64,000 nt of DNA from Alloalcanivorax mobilis (GTDB lineage Bacteria > Pseudomonadota > Gammaproteobacteria > Pseudomonadales > Alcanivoracaceae). The notes under the pieces are model-generated. The model saw only the letters and a program-made list of their open reading frames with translations. It did no database searches and was not told where the DNA came from. Made by a program: the position numbers and the translations under genes. Position 1 is the first letter of the stretch. Every line of letters begins with the position of its first letter. This document shows, piece after piece, positions 1-8,806 of this stretch. Location of the stretch: contig NZ_NMQZ01000018.1 of assembly GCF_002864685.1 (NCBI RefSeq), positions 1-64,000 of the forward strand, written 5' to 3'.

Positions 1-93
1 GGGGGGGGGGCGGGATACACGGGGCAAGGATGTGGCGGTGACCTTCCCTGAAACGCGGGCACGGATTCGCCGCCAAGTTGGCCCTGGTCCGCG

Positions 94-114
94 TTTTAAC
101 TTTTAACTTTTAAC
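94..114. repeat. Heptamer array A (TTTTAAC x3, right-arm orientation)
   Basis: Three perfect tandem copies of TTTTAAC sit about 60 bp beyond the serB stop codon. The orientation matches the right arm of the paired element at 58323-58473, which uses the same unit. A left arm is not visible and may lie before the window. The rest of 1-176 shows no gene; the run of ten G at the very start may be a window or assembly edge effect. Confidence 0.7.
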
Positions 115-176
115 TGCCGTTCAGCCGACAGCGCGGCAGCCTTGTGTTCATCATGCCGCGTTGTGGTGGCGCCGCT

Positions 177-1409
177 TTATTTAAGCAATTCCGCCTGATC
201 CTTGTCGCGTACGCCGACCAGATAAAGAATGCCGTCCAGGCCCAGGGTGGAGATCGAGTGTTCGGCGTTTTCCTTGACCAGGGGTTTGGCGCGGAAAGCG
301 ATGCCGAGGCCGGCGGCGCCGAGCATGGGCAGGTCGTTGGCGCCGTCGCCGACGGCGATCACTTGCTCCAGATTGATGCCCTCGCGGTGCGCGATCTCGC
401 GCATCAATTCCGCTTTGCGCTCGCCGTTGACGATGGTGCCGGCGACCTCGCCGGTGACCTTGCCGTCGCGGATCTCCAGCTCGTTGGCGAACACATAATC
501 AATGCTCAGCAGCGATTGCAGCCAGTGGCCGAACCAGGTGAAGCCGCCGGAGAGAATGGCGGTGCGGTAGCCCAGGGCTTTCAGGGTGGTGATCAGGCGC
601 TCGGCGCCCTCGGTCAGTTCAATGCGCTGACGCACCCGTTCCAGAGCGCCTTCGTCGAGGCCCTTGAGCAGCGCCACGCGGGCGCGAAAGCTCTCGTTGA
701 AATCGAGCTCGCCGCGCATCGCCCGCTCGGTGATTTTGATTACCTCTTCGCCGACGCCGGCTTCGGTGGCCAGCTCGTCGATCACCTCCGAACGGATCAG
801 GGTGGAGTCCATATCGAACACCACCAGCCGCCGATTGCGGCGAAAGGCGCTGTCGCGCTGGAAGGCGATGTCCAGATTGCGTTCGTTGGCGATGCCCAGA
901 AACGCGGCGCGCATGGCGGCGGAATCCTTGGGCGCGCCGCGCACCGAGATTTCCACGCAGGCACGGGTGTCGGTATTGCCGTCGCTCTCGCCTTCCAGGT
1001 GCACGCGGCCGGAGAGGCGCGTGATGGAATCGATGTTAAGGTTGTTTTCGGCGACCACGGTGGTGACGTCGGAGAGTTGCTCCGCGGTGATCTTGCGTGA
1101 CAGCAGGGTAATAATGTGGCGGTCCTTGCCCTGGCCGGACACCCACTCTTCGTAACGGTCCTCGTCGATCGGCCGGAAGCGCACCGAAATGTTGCGTTTG
1201 TGGGCTTCGAACAGCAGGTCCTTGAGCAGCGACGAGGCCTGCGCCGCCGGCGGCACCTCCACCAGAATGCCCAGCGACAGCGTGTCGTGGATCACCGCCT
1301 GACCGATATCGAGAATGTTCAAATGGTAGCGGGCAAGAATCCGCGTAAAGGCCGCGGTCAGGCCGGGCCGGTCGCTACCGGATACCTGGATCAGAGTGAT
1401 CTCTCGCAC
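177..1409 (-). CDS. serB: Phosphoserine phosphatase SerB
   Basis: Hydrolyses phosphoserine to L-serine, the last step of serine biosynthesis, in the cytoplasm. The 410-residue protein has two ACT-like regulatory segments (about residues 1-180) and a HAD phosphatase domain. HAD motif I is VFDMDSTLI near residue 197, motif II lies in ILSGG, and the acidic motif is AVGDGANDLP. The reading frame stays open upstream to 1565, but the GTG at 1409 is preferred: it follows an AGGAG site and the protein then begins REITLIQVSGSDRPG, the usual start of the ACT domain. It is divergent from the Smp-like gene at 1564, which is also its neighbour in other gammaproteobacteria. Confidence 0.95.
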   Translation of the reverse strand: MREITLIQVSGSDRPGLTAAFTRILARYHLNILDIGQAVIHDTLSLGILVEVPPAAQASSLLKDLLFEAHKRNISVRFRPIDEDRYEEWVSGQGKDRHIITLLSRKITAEQLSDVTTVVAENNLNIDSITRLSGRVHLEGESDGNTDTRACVEISVRGAPKDSAAMRAAFLGIANERNLDIAFQRDSAFRRNRRLVVFDMDSTLIRSEVIDELATEAGVGEEVIKITERAMRGELDFNESFRARVALLKGLDEGALERVRQRIELTEGAERLITTLKALGYRTAILSGGFTWFGHWLQSLLSIDYVFANELEIRDGKVTGEVAGTIVNGERKAELMREIAHREGINLEQVIAVGDGANDLPMLGAAGLGIAFRAKPLVKENAEHSISTLGLDGILYLVGVRDKDQAELLK

Positions 1410-1563
1410 GGGTGGAGCTCCTGAAAGTCTGTTGCTGCGGCGGGCTGCGCGGGCCATAGAGTAGCAGAAAACCGGCAATCGATACTCCCGTGCGCAATCG
1501 CCGGTACGCCCGGCGCGGCGCGGGTTATACTGCCGCCACTTCGTGGAACAAGGATTTTCCGGC

Positions 1564-2805
1564 ATGTCTGTCTGGCAACAATGGCTGGGTTATTTTAGCG
1601 GCGAACGGTGTCGGCGGGAAAAGCGTCTGCTGATCGAGTTGGCGCTGATGTTGCTGATGGCGTTGGTGGTGGGTGTCTATTTTCTCGAGCACTTTTCCAG
1701 CCGTCTTGAGGCACAGCAGCGCGAGCAGTTGCAGGCGCTGGCCCATCAGACCGCGCTGCGCGCCACCGAATCGCTGGCCAGCGACGATCTCATCGGGTTG
1801 AACGTGATCGCCCGCGAGACTCAGGCGATGGCGCCGGTGGCCTCGGTGCGTTTTCTCAATACCGCCCGCGAGACGGTGACCGGCAGTGAGCCGGAGCCCG
1901 GGCTGGTGAGCGTGGAAGTGCCGGTGGCCCTGCCCGACGGCGAGCTGGCCGGCTCGGTGGTGCTGGCGGCGCCGGCGCCACTGAAGCCCCGCCAACATCT
2001 GGAAGCCGGGTTTTTGCTGGTGGTGGTCGGGCTGTTGCTGCTGCGGGTGGCCGCCGAGTTGATCCGGCGCCGTTTGCAACGCGCGCCGCCAGCGCCGGCG
2101 GTGCCGGCCGGCGAGGAGGCCGCGGCCCCGGCGTTCCGTCGTGTCGCGGAGGCGCCGGTGGCGCCGCCGGCACCGGTCACCGAATTGCGCCTCAGCGTGG
2201 TCAACTTCGACCATTTCGAGCAACGTTATACGCGCGGCGCGCTGCAGGCGCTGCTCGCCGATTACCGCGATCTGCTGAGCCAGGTGGCGACCTTGTACGG
2301 CGGTGAAGTGGTGGCCCAGGTGGGCGGCCGCGCGCGCGTTCGTTTCAGCGCCGAGCCGTTGTCGGCAAGCGCCTTTTCGGCGCTGTGTGCCGGGCTTCTG
2401 TTCCTCAGGGTGGCCCGTTTACAGGGCCCGAGGCGCAAGTCCAACCGGGCGCCGGCGCTGGAATTCAAAGCGTTGATCAGTAGCCAGTTCGACGACACCG
2501 AAAGCTGGGCCTTGTGCGTGGCCGGGGTGCCCGGCCGGCTGCACGTGCCGGACACCGAACTGACCCGCGCCGAGCTCGATGTGAAAGCGCTCTACCAGAG
2601 CGAGCGGGCCCTGGTGGTGGCGTCCGGCGAGCGCCAGGTGCGCCTGCAGCCAGTGGAGCAGCTGGCGCACCGCTACCAAACGCTGCTGCGCACTCAGGCG
2701 GAGCGGGTGATGGGCGCCGGCGACAGCGGTGAAGGGGAAACCGGCGAGGGCGACAACGGTGACGGCGACAACGGTGAGGAGGGAACGTCCTCGCCGAGCA
2801 GGTAG
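1564..2805 (+). CDS. AhpA/Smp (YtjB)-like inner-membrane protein
   Basis: A 413-residue protein with a membrane segment near residues 24-43, a periplasmic stretch, and a second membrane segment near residues 137-155 (LLVVVGLLLLRVAAEL). A Pro/Ala-rich linker and a soluble domain follow. Position next to serB and this two-helix layout fit the Smp/AhpA family, whose biochemical role is poorly defined. The ATG at 1564 follows AAGGA with nine bases of spacing and is preferred over GTG 1543. The last 30 or so residues are a low-complexity Gly/Asp/Glu/Asn tail (GDNGDGDNGEEG) that overlaps the convergent ATP-grasp gene. The family assignment is from context and architecture. Confidence 0.7.
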   Translation: MSVWQQWLGYFSGERCRREKRLLIELALMLLMALVVGVYFLEHFSSRLEAQQREQLQALAHQTALRATESLASDDLIGLNVIARETQAMAPVASVRFLNTARETVTGSEPEPGLVSVEVPVALPDGELAGSVVLAAPAPLKPRQHLEAGFLLVVVGLLLLRVAAELIRRRLQRAPPAPAVPAGEEAAAPAFRRVAEAPVAPPAPVTELRLSVVNFDHFEQRYTRGALQALLADYRDLLSQVATLYGGEVVAQVGGRARVRFSAEPLSASAFSALCAGLLFLRVARLQGPRRKSNRAPALEFKALISSQFDDTESWALCVAGVPGRLHVPDTELTRAELDVKALYQSERALVVASGERQVRLQPVEQLAHRYQTLLRTQAERVMGAGDSGEGETGEGDNGDGDNGEEGTSSPSR

Positions 2806-3545
2806 GCGCGCATGGCGTGGCCGATGCGCTGCGGCAGATCAGGAATGCCACGGTTGCCGAACAGCCGGTTGAATTCCAGTAGATACGGGTAGTTGTCCAC
2901 CCAGGCCACGTCGAAGCCGGCGTGGTCGATGCCCAGCCGCGCCGCCAGGGCGCGCACCATCTCCACCGCCGCCTCCGGCACCGGCAGATCGGTGCGCACG
3001 CGGGCGCCGCGCGCCACGTTATTGTGGAAGCTCTCGCCCTCGCGCCAATAGGCGGCGACGATTTCCCGGCCGACCACCACCACGCGCAGATCGCGCACGA
3101 TCGGCAGCAACTTCTGAATGTAGAGCACCTCGGTGTGGGCGGCGTAATCGAGCAACTGCTGGCGGTTCTCGATCAGAAACACGCCCTCGCCCTGGCTGGA
3201 GCGCACCCGCTTGGCCACATACGGGAAACGCCAGGTGTCCAGCAACTGGCTGATGCCCTGATGATTGGCGCCCAGAATCTCGGTGTCCGGCACGTGTTCC
3301 GGGCAGGCCAGGCGCAGGGCACGGGTCATCTCGACCTTGTCGTGTCCCAGGTGATAGCTGGCCAGGCTCGGAAAAATCGGGCGGCGCAGCACGTAGTGCA
3401 AGCTGTGCAGTTGCCAATAGGCGGGAAACAACAGCCAATCGGCGTCGGCCAATTCGTCGCGCTGAGTCGCCATGTGCTCGGGCTTGATGTAACGGACACC
3501 GGGCAAGCCGAGCGTGCGGAAGGGATCGAAGGTAACCAGTTTCAA
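2694..3545 (-). CDS. RimK-type ATP-grasp ligase-like protein
   Basis: A 283-residue protein with features of the ATP-grasp fold: a central segment YVAKRVRSSQGEGVFLI that resembles the ATP-binding lysine strand and glycine loop, VLYIQKLLP, and a C-terminal metal-binding type segment PYLLEFNRLFGNRGI. Members of this fold ligate amino acids or peptides to carboxylates with ATP; no substrate can be read here. The C-terminus is a Ser/Pro tail (SPLSPSPLSPSPVSP) encoded opposite the acidic tail of the convergent Smp-like gene, a 112-bp antisense overlap. The body of the fold ends before the tail, so the tail may be a recent extension. Confidence 0.7.
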   Translation of the reverse strand: MKLVTFDPFRTLGLPGVRYIKPEHMATQRDELADADWLLFPAYWQLHSLHYVLRRPIFPSLASYHLGHDKVEMTRALRLACPEHVPDTEILGANHQGISQLLDTWRFPYVAKRVRSSQGEGVFLIENRQQLLDYAAHTEVLYIQKLLPIVRDLRVVVVGREIVAAYWREGESFHNNVARGARVRTDLPVPEAAVEMVRALAARLGIDHAGFDVAWVDNYPYLLEFNRLFGNRGIPDLPQRIGHAMRAYLLGEDVPSSPLSPSPLSPSPVSPSPLSPAPITRSA

Positions 3546-3621
3546 GGCGTCAAAAACCAGCGGCGGGGATGGCGATTTATAGGACGATTCGTGGCGGCCG
3601 GCAAGAGGAATTATTGGGGGC

Positions 3622-3757
3622 GCCGGACGCCGGACGCGGGACGCTTTAACCCGCCGCTGAGATGTTTGGTTCTTTTCTGCAAGGGCATTGCAGGAAACAC
3701 GCTAAAGCTTTCAGAGCCGGGGTTGAGCGTCCGGCGTCTAGCGTCTAGCGTCCAGCG
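3622..3757. repeat. Heptamer inverted-array element B
   Basis: Left arm 3622-3645 holds three GCCGGAC-like units ending in ACGCT. Right arm 3727-3757 holds four GCGTCYR units, the complement of the left arm unit. The roughly 80-bp core contains GCTGAGATGTTT, nearly repeated in element K (GCTAAGATGTTT), and GCTTTCAG, also present in element I. It lies between the ATP-grasp gene and psd, with the right arm 9 bp from the psd stop codon. Confidence 0.8.
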
Positions 3758-3766
3758 CGATGCCTA

Positions 3767-4627
3767 TCACCCCACTGTCCCCATCTGCTGCCCCATGCGC
3801 ACCGGGCAGGTGGCGTTCAGAGCGGGATCGAAGCGGGCGGCGCCTTCGGCGAAGATCACGATGGCGGTGGAGCCGAGCATAAAGCGGCCCAGTTCGTCGC
3901 CTTTTTGCAAGGTGATGGGCTTCGGGTTGCGGTAGTCGGTGTGGGTGATGGCGTGGGGTTGCGGGGTTACCTGGCCGGCGAACACGGTCTCGATGCCGGC
4001 CACGATCATCGCCCCCACCAGTACCACCGCCATTGGCCCCACTTCGGTATCGAACACGCAGACCAGCCGTTCGTTACGGGCGAACAGGCGCGGCACGTTT
4101 TCGGCGGTGGTCTGGTTCACTGAAAACAGCGCGCCCGGCACGTAGCGGGTTTCGCGCAGGGTGCCGGTAAAGGGCATGTGCACCCGGTGGTAATCCTTCG
4201 GCGACAGATAGACGGTGGCGAAATGGCCGTTGGCGAACTCCGCGGCCAGTTGGCCGTCGCCGCCAAGCAGCTCGAACAGCGAATAGTAACGCCCCTTGGC
4301 CTGCAACAGATCGCCGCCGCGCAGGGCGCCGAGCTGGCTGACGGTGCCGTCCGCCGGGCAGGCGATGGCGTCCGCCGCCTCGGCGATGGGCCGCGCGCCG
4401 GGCTTGAGCGCCCGAGTAAAGAAAGCATTGAAGTGGTCAAAGCGATCCGGGTCCTCGATCTCCGCTTCGCTCAAATCGACCCCGAAGCGGCGGATAAAGG
4501 TATTAATAAAGGTGGTCTTGAGCCACGGAATCTCACTGCGCGCCACCCACCCCACCAAACGGGACAGCAGGTGCTGGGGAACCAGATATTGCACGGCGAT
4601 GAACAGTTTTTGTTTTAGGGTGGTCAA
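3767..4627 (-). CDS. psd: Phosphatidylserine decarboxylase proenzyme
   Basis: Decarboxylates phosphatidylserine to phosphatidylethanolamine at the inner membrane. The 286-residue proenzyme has the self-cleavage motif LGST at residues 251-254; cleavage before the serine creates the pyruvoyl group on the small alpha chain. Other family blocks are ACPADGTV and YHRVHMPFTG. Length is normal for the bacterial type I enzyme. It lies between two heptamer-array elements and on the same strand as rhdA. Confidence 0.95.
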   Translation of the reverse strand: MTTLKQKLFIAVQYLVPQHLLSRLVGWVARSEIPWLKTTFINTFIRRFGVDLSEAEIEDPDRFDHFNAFFTRALKPGARPIAEAADAIACPADGTVSQLGALRGGDLLQAKGRYYSLFELLGGDGQLAAEFANGHFATVYLSPKDYHRVHMPFTGTLRETRYVPGALFSVNQTTAENVPRLFARNERLVCVFDTEVGPMAVVLVGAMIVAGIETVFAGQVTPQPHAITHTDYRNPKPITLQKGDELGRFMLGSTAIVIFAEGAARFDPALNATCPVRMGQQMGTVG

Positions 4628-4649
4628 GGGAAAGCCTCGGGTGGGTGAA

Positions 4650-4730
4650 GCGTCTGACGTCGGATGTCTGACGTCGGACGCTAAAAAAAAGACGGGGTAA
4701 ATTTTTGACGTCAGACGTCAGACGTCAGAC
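4650..4730. repeat. Heptamer inverted-array element C
   Basis: Left arm 4650-4682 has four degenerate ACGTCKG units ending in ACGCT. Right arm 4707-4730 has three exact GACGTCA units plus GAC. A 24-bp AT-rich core separates them. The right arm touches the rhdA stop codon (4731-4733), and the left arm begins 22 bp upstream of the psd start. Confidence 0.8.
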
Positions 4731-5555
4731 CTAGTCAGATTTCTCAAACGGCGTGTCCGGGTGGTTGCCCCATTCCGACCAGGAGCCGGGGTAGCCGCGG
4801 ATGTTGTCGAAGCCGAGAATCCTGCCGATCAGCCAGGTGAAGCTGGAGCGGTGGTGCGTCTGGCAGTGGGTGATGATTTGTTTGTCCTGCTCAATACCGA
4901 GAGCGGCCAGTTCGCGGCGGATTTCTTCGCGGTCGCGCACGCGCAGGTTGCTGTGTTTGTCCATGGCATTGGTCCACTCGTAGAGGCGGGCGCCGGGAAT
5001 ATGGCCGCCTTTCTGGGCGAACGCGCGCACGCCGGCGTATTCCTCTTCCGAGCGGGCGTCCCAGATCACCGTGTCCGGGTCGCGGTAGTGCCGCCAGACG
5101 TGGTCCAGGTCCACCGAAGGGACGGGGTCGTGTTCACCGACGGTGTAGTCGCTGGCTTCGGGCTGGTGCCGCTCGCTGTCGGTGGGCAGCTCGGCGGCCA
5201 GCCAGCCGTGGATGCCGCCATTCAAATAGGCGTACTTTTTGTGGCCGATCACATCCAGGGTCCACAGCAGGCGCGCGGCCCAGCCGCCGCCCTCATCGTC
5301 GTAGGCGACCACCTGGGTATCCGGGGTCAGCCCCAGCTCCGAGAACAGGCTGGACAGCCGGGCGTCGTCGGGCAACAGCCCGGGGGCCGGCTGATTGCCG
5401 GCCAGCAGCCGCTTGAAATCCAGATGAATGGCACCGGGCACGTGGGCCTGGTCGTGCACCTGACCCTTGCTCAGATCAACGATCAGCAGATTGGCATCGT
5501 CCAGGTGCCGGGCCAGTTCCTCGGGTTCAAGCAGAAGCGGCAGGGGTGCGGTCAT
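4731..5555 (-). CDS. rhdA: Thiosulfate sulfurtransferase (tandem rhodanese)
   Basis: Transfers sulfane sulfur from thiosulfate to a thiophilic acceptor such as cyanide. Two rhodanese domains are visible; the C-terminal one carries the active loop HCQTHHRSS with the catalytic cysteine near residue 231. The loop matches the RhdA type of Pseudomonas and Azotobacter. The start is placed at the ATG at 5555 (274 residues). A TTG at 5600 is open in frame, but the intervening DNA contains TACAAT, which could be a -10 box, and the protein body begins at MTAPLPLLLEPEEL. It is adjacent to psd, as in Pseudomonas. Confidence 0.92.
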   Translation of the reverse strand: MTAPLPLLLEPEELARHLDDANLLIVDLSKGQVHDQAHVPGAIHLDFKRLLAGNQPAPGLLPDDARLSSLFSELGLTPDTQVVAYDDEGGGWAARLLWTLDVIGHKKYAYLNGGIHGWLAAELPTDSERHQPEASDYTVGEHDPVPSVDLDHVWRHYRDPDTVIWDARSEEEYAGVRAFAQKGGHIPGARLYEWTNAMDKHSNLRVRDREEIRRELAALGIEQDKQIITHCQTHHRSSFTWLIGRILGFDNIRGYPGSWSEWGNHPDTPFEKSD

Positions 5556-5633
5556 GGCGGAATCATCGTCGCTGCGGGTCGGCCCATTGTAGTCGAGCAA
5601 GCCGGCAGGTAAAGGCGGGCCGCCGGCGTGGGG

Positions 5634-6665
5634 TCAGCTCTGATAGCGGGCGCGGCCCTCTTCATCCAGGGTGTCGGCGATCTGGAAGAAGTTGGCCAGC
5701 CGCTCGGCGCTCACCTGGCCGCTCTCGGCGGCCTCGCGCAGGGCGCAGCCGGGCTCGTGGCGGTGGGTGCAATTGCGGAAGCGGCAATGGCCGGCCAGCT
5801 CGGAGAGTTCCCGGTAGCCGTGCAGCAGCTCTTCTTCGCTGATGTGCCACAGGCCGAATTCGCGAATCCCGGGGGAATCGATCAGATCGCCGCCGCCGGG
5901 CAGGTGGAACAGGCGCGCGGTGGTGGTGGTGTGCTGGCCCAGCCCCGACACTTCCGACAGGGCGCCCACGTCCAACTCCGCCTCCGGCAGCACCGCGTTG
6001 ATCAGTGAGGATTTGCCCACCCCGGACTGACCCACGAACACGCAGGTGTGACCGGCCAGGGCCTGGTTCAACTGATCCAGGCCCTGGCCGTCGCGGGCCG
6101 AAGCGTGGATCACCGGATAGCCCAGATCGCGGTACAGGGTGTCGATGCGCGCCAGCAGGTCGCGGTTGTCGTCGTCCATCAGGTCGGCTTTGTTGAGCAC
6201 CAACAGCGCTTCGATGCCAGACAACTCGGCGGCCACCAGGTAGCGATCCAGCAGCGCCGTGGAGGGGGTCGGCCGAGGCGCGAACACCACCAGCAGGCGC
6301 GCCACGTTGGCGGCCACCGGCTTGAGATTGCCGTAGTTATCGGGACGCTTGAGCACGGTCACCCGGGGTGACAGCGCGGTGACCACGCCATCGCCCTCGC
6401 TGCGCGGCGCCTGCCAGATCACCCGGTCGCCGACCACCAGTTGCTCCAGGGTGGCGCGGAAATGGCAACGGCGGCGCTCGCCGGCGTCCGCTTCGACCAG
6501 CACCTGTTGGCCAAAATGCGCCACCACCACGCCGGTCTGCTCATCGCCCAGGGCGCTGGCCACGGGATGGTCCCGCTCCACCTTGCGCTGGGCCCGTTGG
6601 CGCCGCTCTTCCTGGATCTTCTCGATCCGCCAGCGTTGTTGGCGATTCAGTTTACGTTTTGCCAT
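5634..6665 (-). CDS. rsgA: Ribosome small-subunit biogenesis GTPase RsgA
   Basis: A circularly permuted GTPase that acts late in 30S maturation. The 343-residue protein has a basic N-terminus (MAKRKLNRQQRWRI), an OB fold, the permuted G motifs (G4 NKAD before G1 GQSGVGKSS, then DSPGIREFGL) and a C-terminal zinc cluster in HCRFRNCTHRHEPGC. The start at 6665 is chosen because the open frame upstream is repeat-element sequence (element D). It is divergent from orn, a conserved arrangement. Confidence 0.95.
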   Translation of the reverse strand: MAKRKLNRQQRWRIEKIQEERRQRAQRKVERDHPVASALGDEQTGVVVAHFGQQVLVEADAGERRRCHFRATLEQLVVGDRVIWQAPRSEGDGVVTALSPRVTVLKRPDNYGNLKPVAANVARLLVVFAPRPTPSTALLDRYLVAAELSGIEALLVLNKADLMDDDNRDLLARIDTLYRDLGYPVIHASARDGQGLDQLNQALAGHTCVFVGQSGVGKSSLINAVLPEAELDVGALSEVSGLGQHTTTTARLFHLPGGGDLIDSPGIREFGLWHISEEELLHGYRELSELAGHCRFRNCTHRHEPGCALREAAESGQVSAERLANFFQIADTLDEEGRARYQS

Positions 6666-6706
6666 GGGCTCACAGAGGCATTGCCGCCGATGAAAGGGGA
6701 AAGAAC

Positions 6707-6909
6707 GATACAGGATGCAGGATACAGGGCAAAGGCGATACAGGATGCAGGATATAGCGCGAACCAGGCCGCCGGGACGGTCGGGCATCTTGCTCCGCGC
6801 ACCAGCGCCGTGGAAGCAGGAATGTTTTATTAACCTGCGTGCGCGGGCATGGCTGGGATCGCCACCCGGTCCTCCCCCGCGCTGAATCCTGTATCCTGCA
6901 TCCTGTATC
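6707..6909. repeat. Heptamer inverted-array element D
   Basis: The left side has two blocks of three GATRCAG-type units (6707-6727 and 6737-6757) and joins the core at CGCG. The right arm 6882-6909 has four units CTGAATC, CTGTATC, CTGCATC and CTGTATC, the complement of the left units. The right junction read on the opposite strand, GATTCAGCGCGGG, is identical to the junction of the single array L. The element fills most of the rsgA-orn divergent promoter region. Confidence 0.8.
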
Positions 6910-6933
6910 GTTTTTTTCCTAACCGAGACGCCC

Positions 6934-7494
6934 ATGACCGATGCCCACAGCACGCCCTCGCGCGACAACCTGATCTGGATTGACCTGGAGATGACCGGCC
7001 TGGACCCGAGCCAGGACCGCATCATCGAGATCGCCACCATCGTCACCGACGCCCACCTGAATGTGCTCGCCGAAGGGCCGGTGCTGGCGGTGCATCAGAG
7101 CGATCAACGCCTGGCGGCCATGGATCAATGGAACACCGAGCACCACACCGGCTCCGGGCTGGTCGATCGGGTGCGCGCCAGCGGCGTCGATGAAGCCGAG
7201 GCGCAGGCGCGCACGCTGGCGTTTCTGGCCGACCATGTGGAGGCGGGCATGTCGCCGATGTGCGGCAACAGCATCTGCCAGGATCGCCGTTTCCTGGCCA
7301 ACTACATGCCGGAATTGGAAGCCTTCTTCCATTACCGCAATCTGGACGTGTCCACCCTCAAGGAGCTGGCGCGGCGTTGGAAGCCGGAGATCCTGGCGGG
7401 CTTGAAAAAAGAAAACAAACACCTGGCGCTGGATGACATTCGCGAATCAATCATGGAACTCGGTTATTACCGTGAGCATCTGATTCAAGAATAA
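6934..7494 (+). CDS. orn: Oligoribonuclease
   Basis: A DEDDh 3'-5' exonuclease that degrades 2-5 nt RNAs, including pGpG from c-di-GMP turnover. The 186-residue length is typical. The acidic residues are visible in [11 protein letters not shown], in [10 protein letters not shown] and in the C-terminal [11 protein letters not shown], which carries the catalytic His and last Asp. It begins 24 bp after element D, and the cytochrome b gene follows after 18 bp. Confidence 0.96.
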   Translation: MTDAHSTPSRDNLIWIDLEMTGLDPSQDRIIEIATIVTDAHLNVLAEGPVLAVHQSDQRLAAMDQWNTEHHTGSGLVDRVRASGVDEAEAQARTLAFLADHVEAGMSPMCGNSICQDRRFLANYMPELEAFFHYRNLDVSTLKELARRWKPEILAGLKKENKHLALDDIRESIMELGYYREHLIQE

Positions 7495-7512
7495 TCGTCA
7501 GGGAGAAAAAGC

Positions 7513-8193
7513 ATGGCGTCTGCCGGGAGCGGAAGCGGGAGCAGGAGCGAAAAGGTCCGGGTGTGGGATCTGCCCACCCGATTGTTTCACTGGCTGTTGG
7601 TCGGGCTGTTCGCGTTCATGTGGTATTCCGGCGGCGCCAGCGACGAGCTGATGCATTGGCACATGCGCGCCGGCTACACCCTGCTGGCGCTGCTGATTTT
7701 CCGGGTGCTGTGGGGGCTGTGGGGCTCGCGGCACAGCCGTTTTGTCTCGTTCGTGGCGCCACCGCGCCGGGTCTGGGGCTATGCCCGGGCTGTGCTGGCA
7801 CGCCGGGTCACACCGGCGTCCGGGCATAACCCTCTGGGTGGCTGGATGGTGCTGGTGCTGCTGGCGTCACTGTTAACGCAGACCGTCACCGGCCTGTTCA
7901 GCAGCGACGACATCAGCATCGATGGCCCCCTCAATAACACGGTGTCCTCGTCCACCGCCGGCTGGCTGACCAGCGTCCACCACCTCAACTTTGATCTGTT
8001 GCTGATTCTCGCCGGGGTGCACATTGCCGCGGTGCTGGCGCACCGGGTGTTGGGCGAACCGTTGACCCTGGCGATGATCACCGGCCGCAAACGCGCCGCC
8101 GCCGGCGACACCGACGAGCCGTTCGCGCCACTCTGGCGGGCGCTGTTGCTGGCCCTGGCCGCCGGCGCGGCGGTCTGGCTGCTGGTGAGTTGA
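7513..8193 (+). CDS. Cytochrome b561-type membrane protein
   Basis: A 226-residue di-haem b-type cytochrome of the b561 / hydrogenase-1 cytochrome b superfamily. It has four main membrane helices and histidines placed for two haems: FHWLLVGLF in helix 1, HWHMRAGY at the start of helix 2, and the HH and GVH of HHLNFDLLLILAGVHIAAV. Such proteins pass electrons between quinol and a periplasmic partner. The neighbouring convergent cytochrome c' gene is a plausible partner (inference). The stop codon is followed at once by element E. Confidence 0.85.
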   Translation: MASAGSGSGSRSEKVRVWDLPTRLFHWLLVGLFAFMWYSGGASDELMHWHMRAGYTLLALLIFRVLWGLWGSRHSRFVSFVAPPRRVWGYARAVLARRVTPASGHNPLGGWMVLVLLASLLTQTVTGLFSSDDISIDGPLNNTVSSSTAGWLTSVHHLNFDLLLILAGVHIAAVLAHRVLGEPLTLAMITGRKRAAAGDTDEPFAPLWRALLLALAAGAAVWLLVS

Positions 8194-8340
8194 GCGCTTG
8201 CACGCAACACGCAGCACGCTTGCACGCTAAGTCAAAACCCGATTCTGCGGCGCCTGCGGGTGCGCAAAAACGGTTCTGCGAACCCGCAAGCGATGCAGGT
8301 CGCACTGTCGTAGCGTGCAAGCGTGCAAGCGTGCCAGCGT
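8194..8340. repeat. Inverted-array element E (8-bp right-arm unit)
   Basis: The left arm, about 8194-8228, is a degenerate 7-bp array (ACGCAAC, ACGCAGC, ACGCTTG) ending in ACGCT. The right arm 8312-8340 has an 8-bp period, AGCGTGCA x3. The core contains TCAAAACCCG, also found in element K. The left arm starts on the base after the cytochrome b stop codon, and the last base of the right arm is the first base of the cytochrome c' stop triplet, so the element exactly fills a convergent gap. Confidence 0.75.
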
Positions 8341-8777
8341 CAGTCTTTACGATATTCCTGGTGGCAGGCCTTGCAGGCTTTGCCGACTTCGCCGACCTGC
8401 GAAAACATCGCTTGCTGGTCGCCTTCGCCGGCCAGCCGCGCCAGGGTGCGCGCTTCGTTCTGGAAGGTTTCCGCTTTGCTGTCGAAGTCGGCGCGATTTT
8501 CCCAGATCGCCGGCTTGGCGTCGCTGCCTTCGGCGGAATCCGGCTGGAAGCCTTCCCAGGGCAGGGTGGACAGCTCGGCGAGGATGTTGGCTTTTTTCTC
8601 GAAGGTGGCCTGGTCGAACGGTTGCTCCCCCTTGGCCATGGCGCCCAGGGTGCCGAAGTGCCAGGCGATCACATGGAAGATGGCATGGCGGTAGGAAGCC
8701 GCTTCGTTGCGGCCTTGCGAACAGGCGGAAAGCAGAACAACGGCAAGGGGCAGAATAAACAGAGCGCGTAGTTTCAT
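8340..8777 (-). CDS. Cytochrome c'-type lipoprotein
   Basis: A 145-residue periplasmic c-type cytochrome. The N-terminus MKLRALFILPLAVVLLSAC is a lipoprotein signal with lipobox LLSAC. The single haem motif CKACH is near residues 135-139 at the extreme C-terminus, which with the all-helical composition is typical of class II (c') cytochromes. These bind NO or CO or carry electrons. It is convergent with the cytochrome b561 gene, suggesting a shared electron-transfer role. Confidence 0.85.
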   Translation of the reverse strand: MKLRALFILPLAVVLLSACSQGRNEAASYRHAIFHVIAWHFGTLGAMAKGEQPFDQATFEKKANILAELSTLPWEGFQPDSAEGSDAKPAIWENRADFDSKAETFQNEARTLARLAGEGDQQAMFSQVGEVGKACKACHQEYRKD

Positions 8778-8806
8778 GGGCGGGCCTTTTTTTCCTGAGT
8801 GTTCGG

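Noticed and set aside
1-10. Run of ten G
   Set aside because: Located at the window edge, so a biological meaning cannot be judged.
144-1100. Long open frame antisense to serB
   Set aside because: serB on the other strand has all HAD motifs; the antisense frame is a high-GC shadow.
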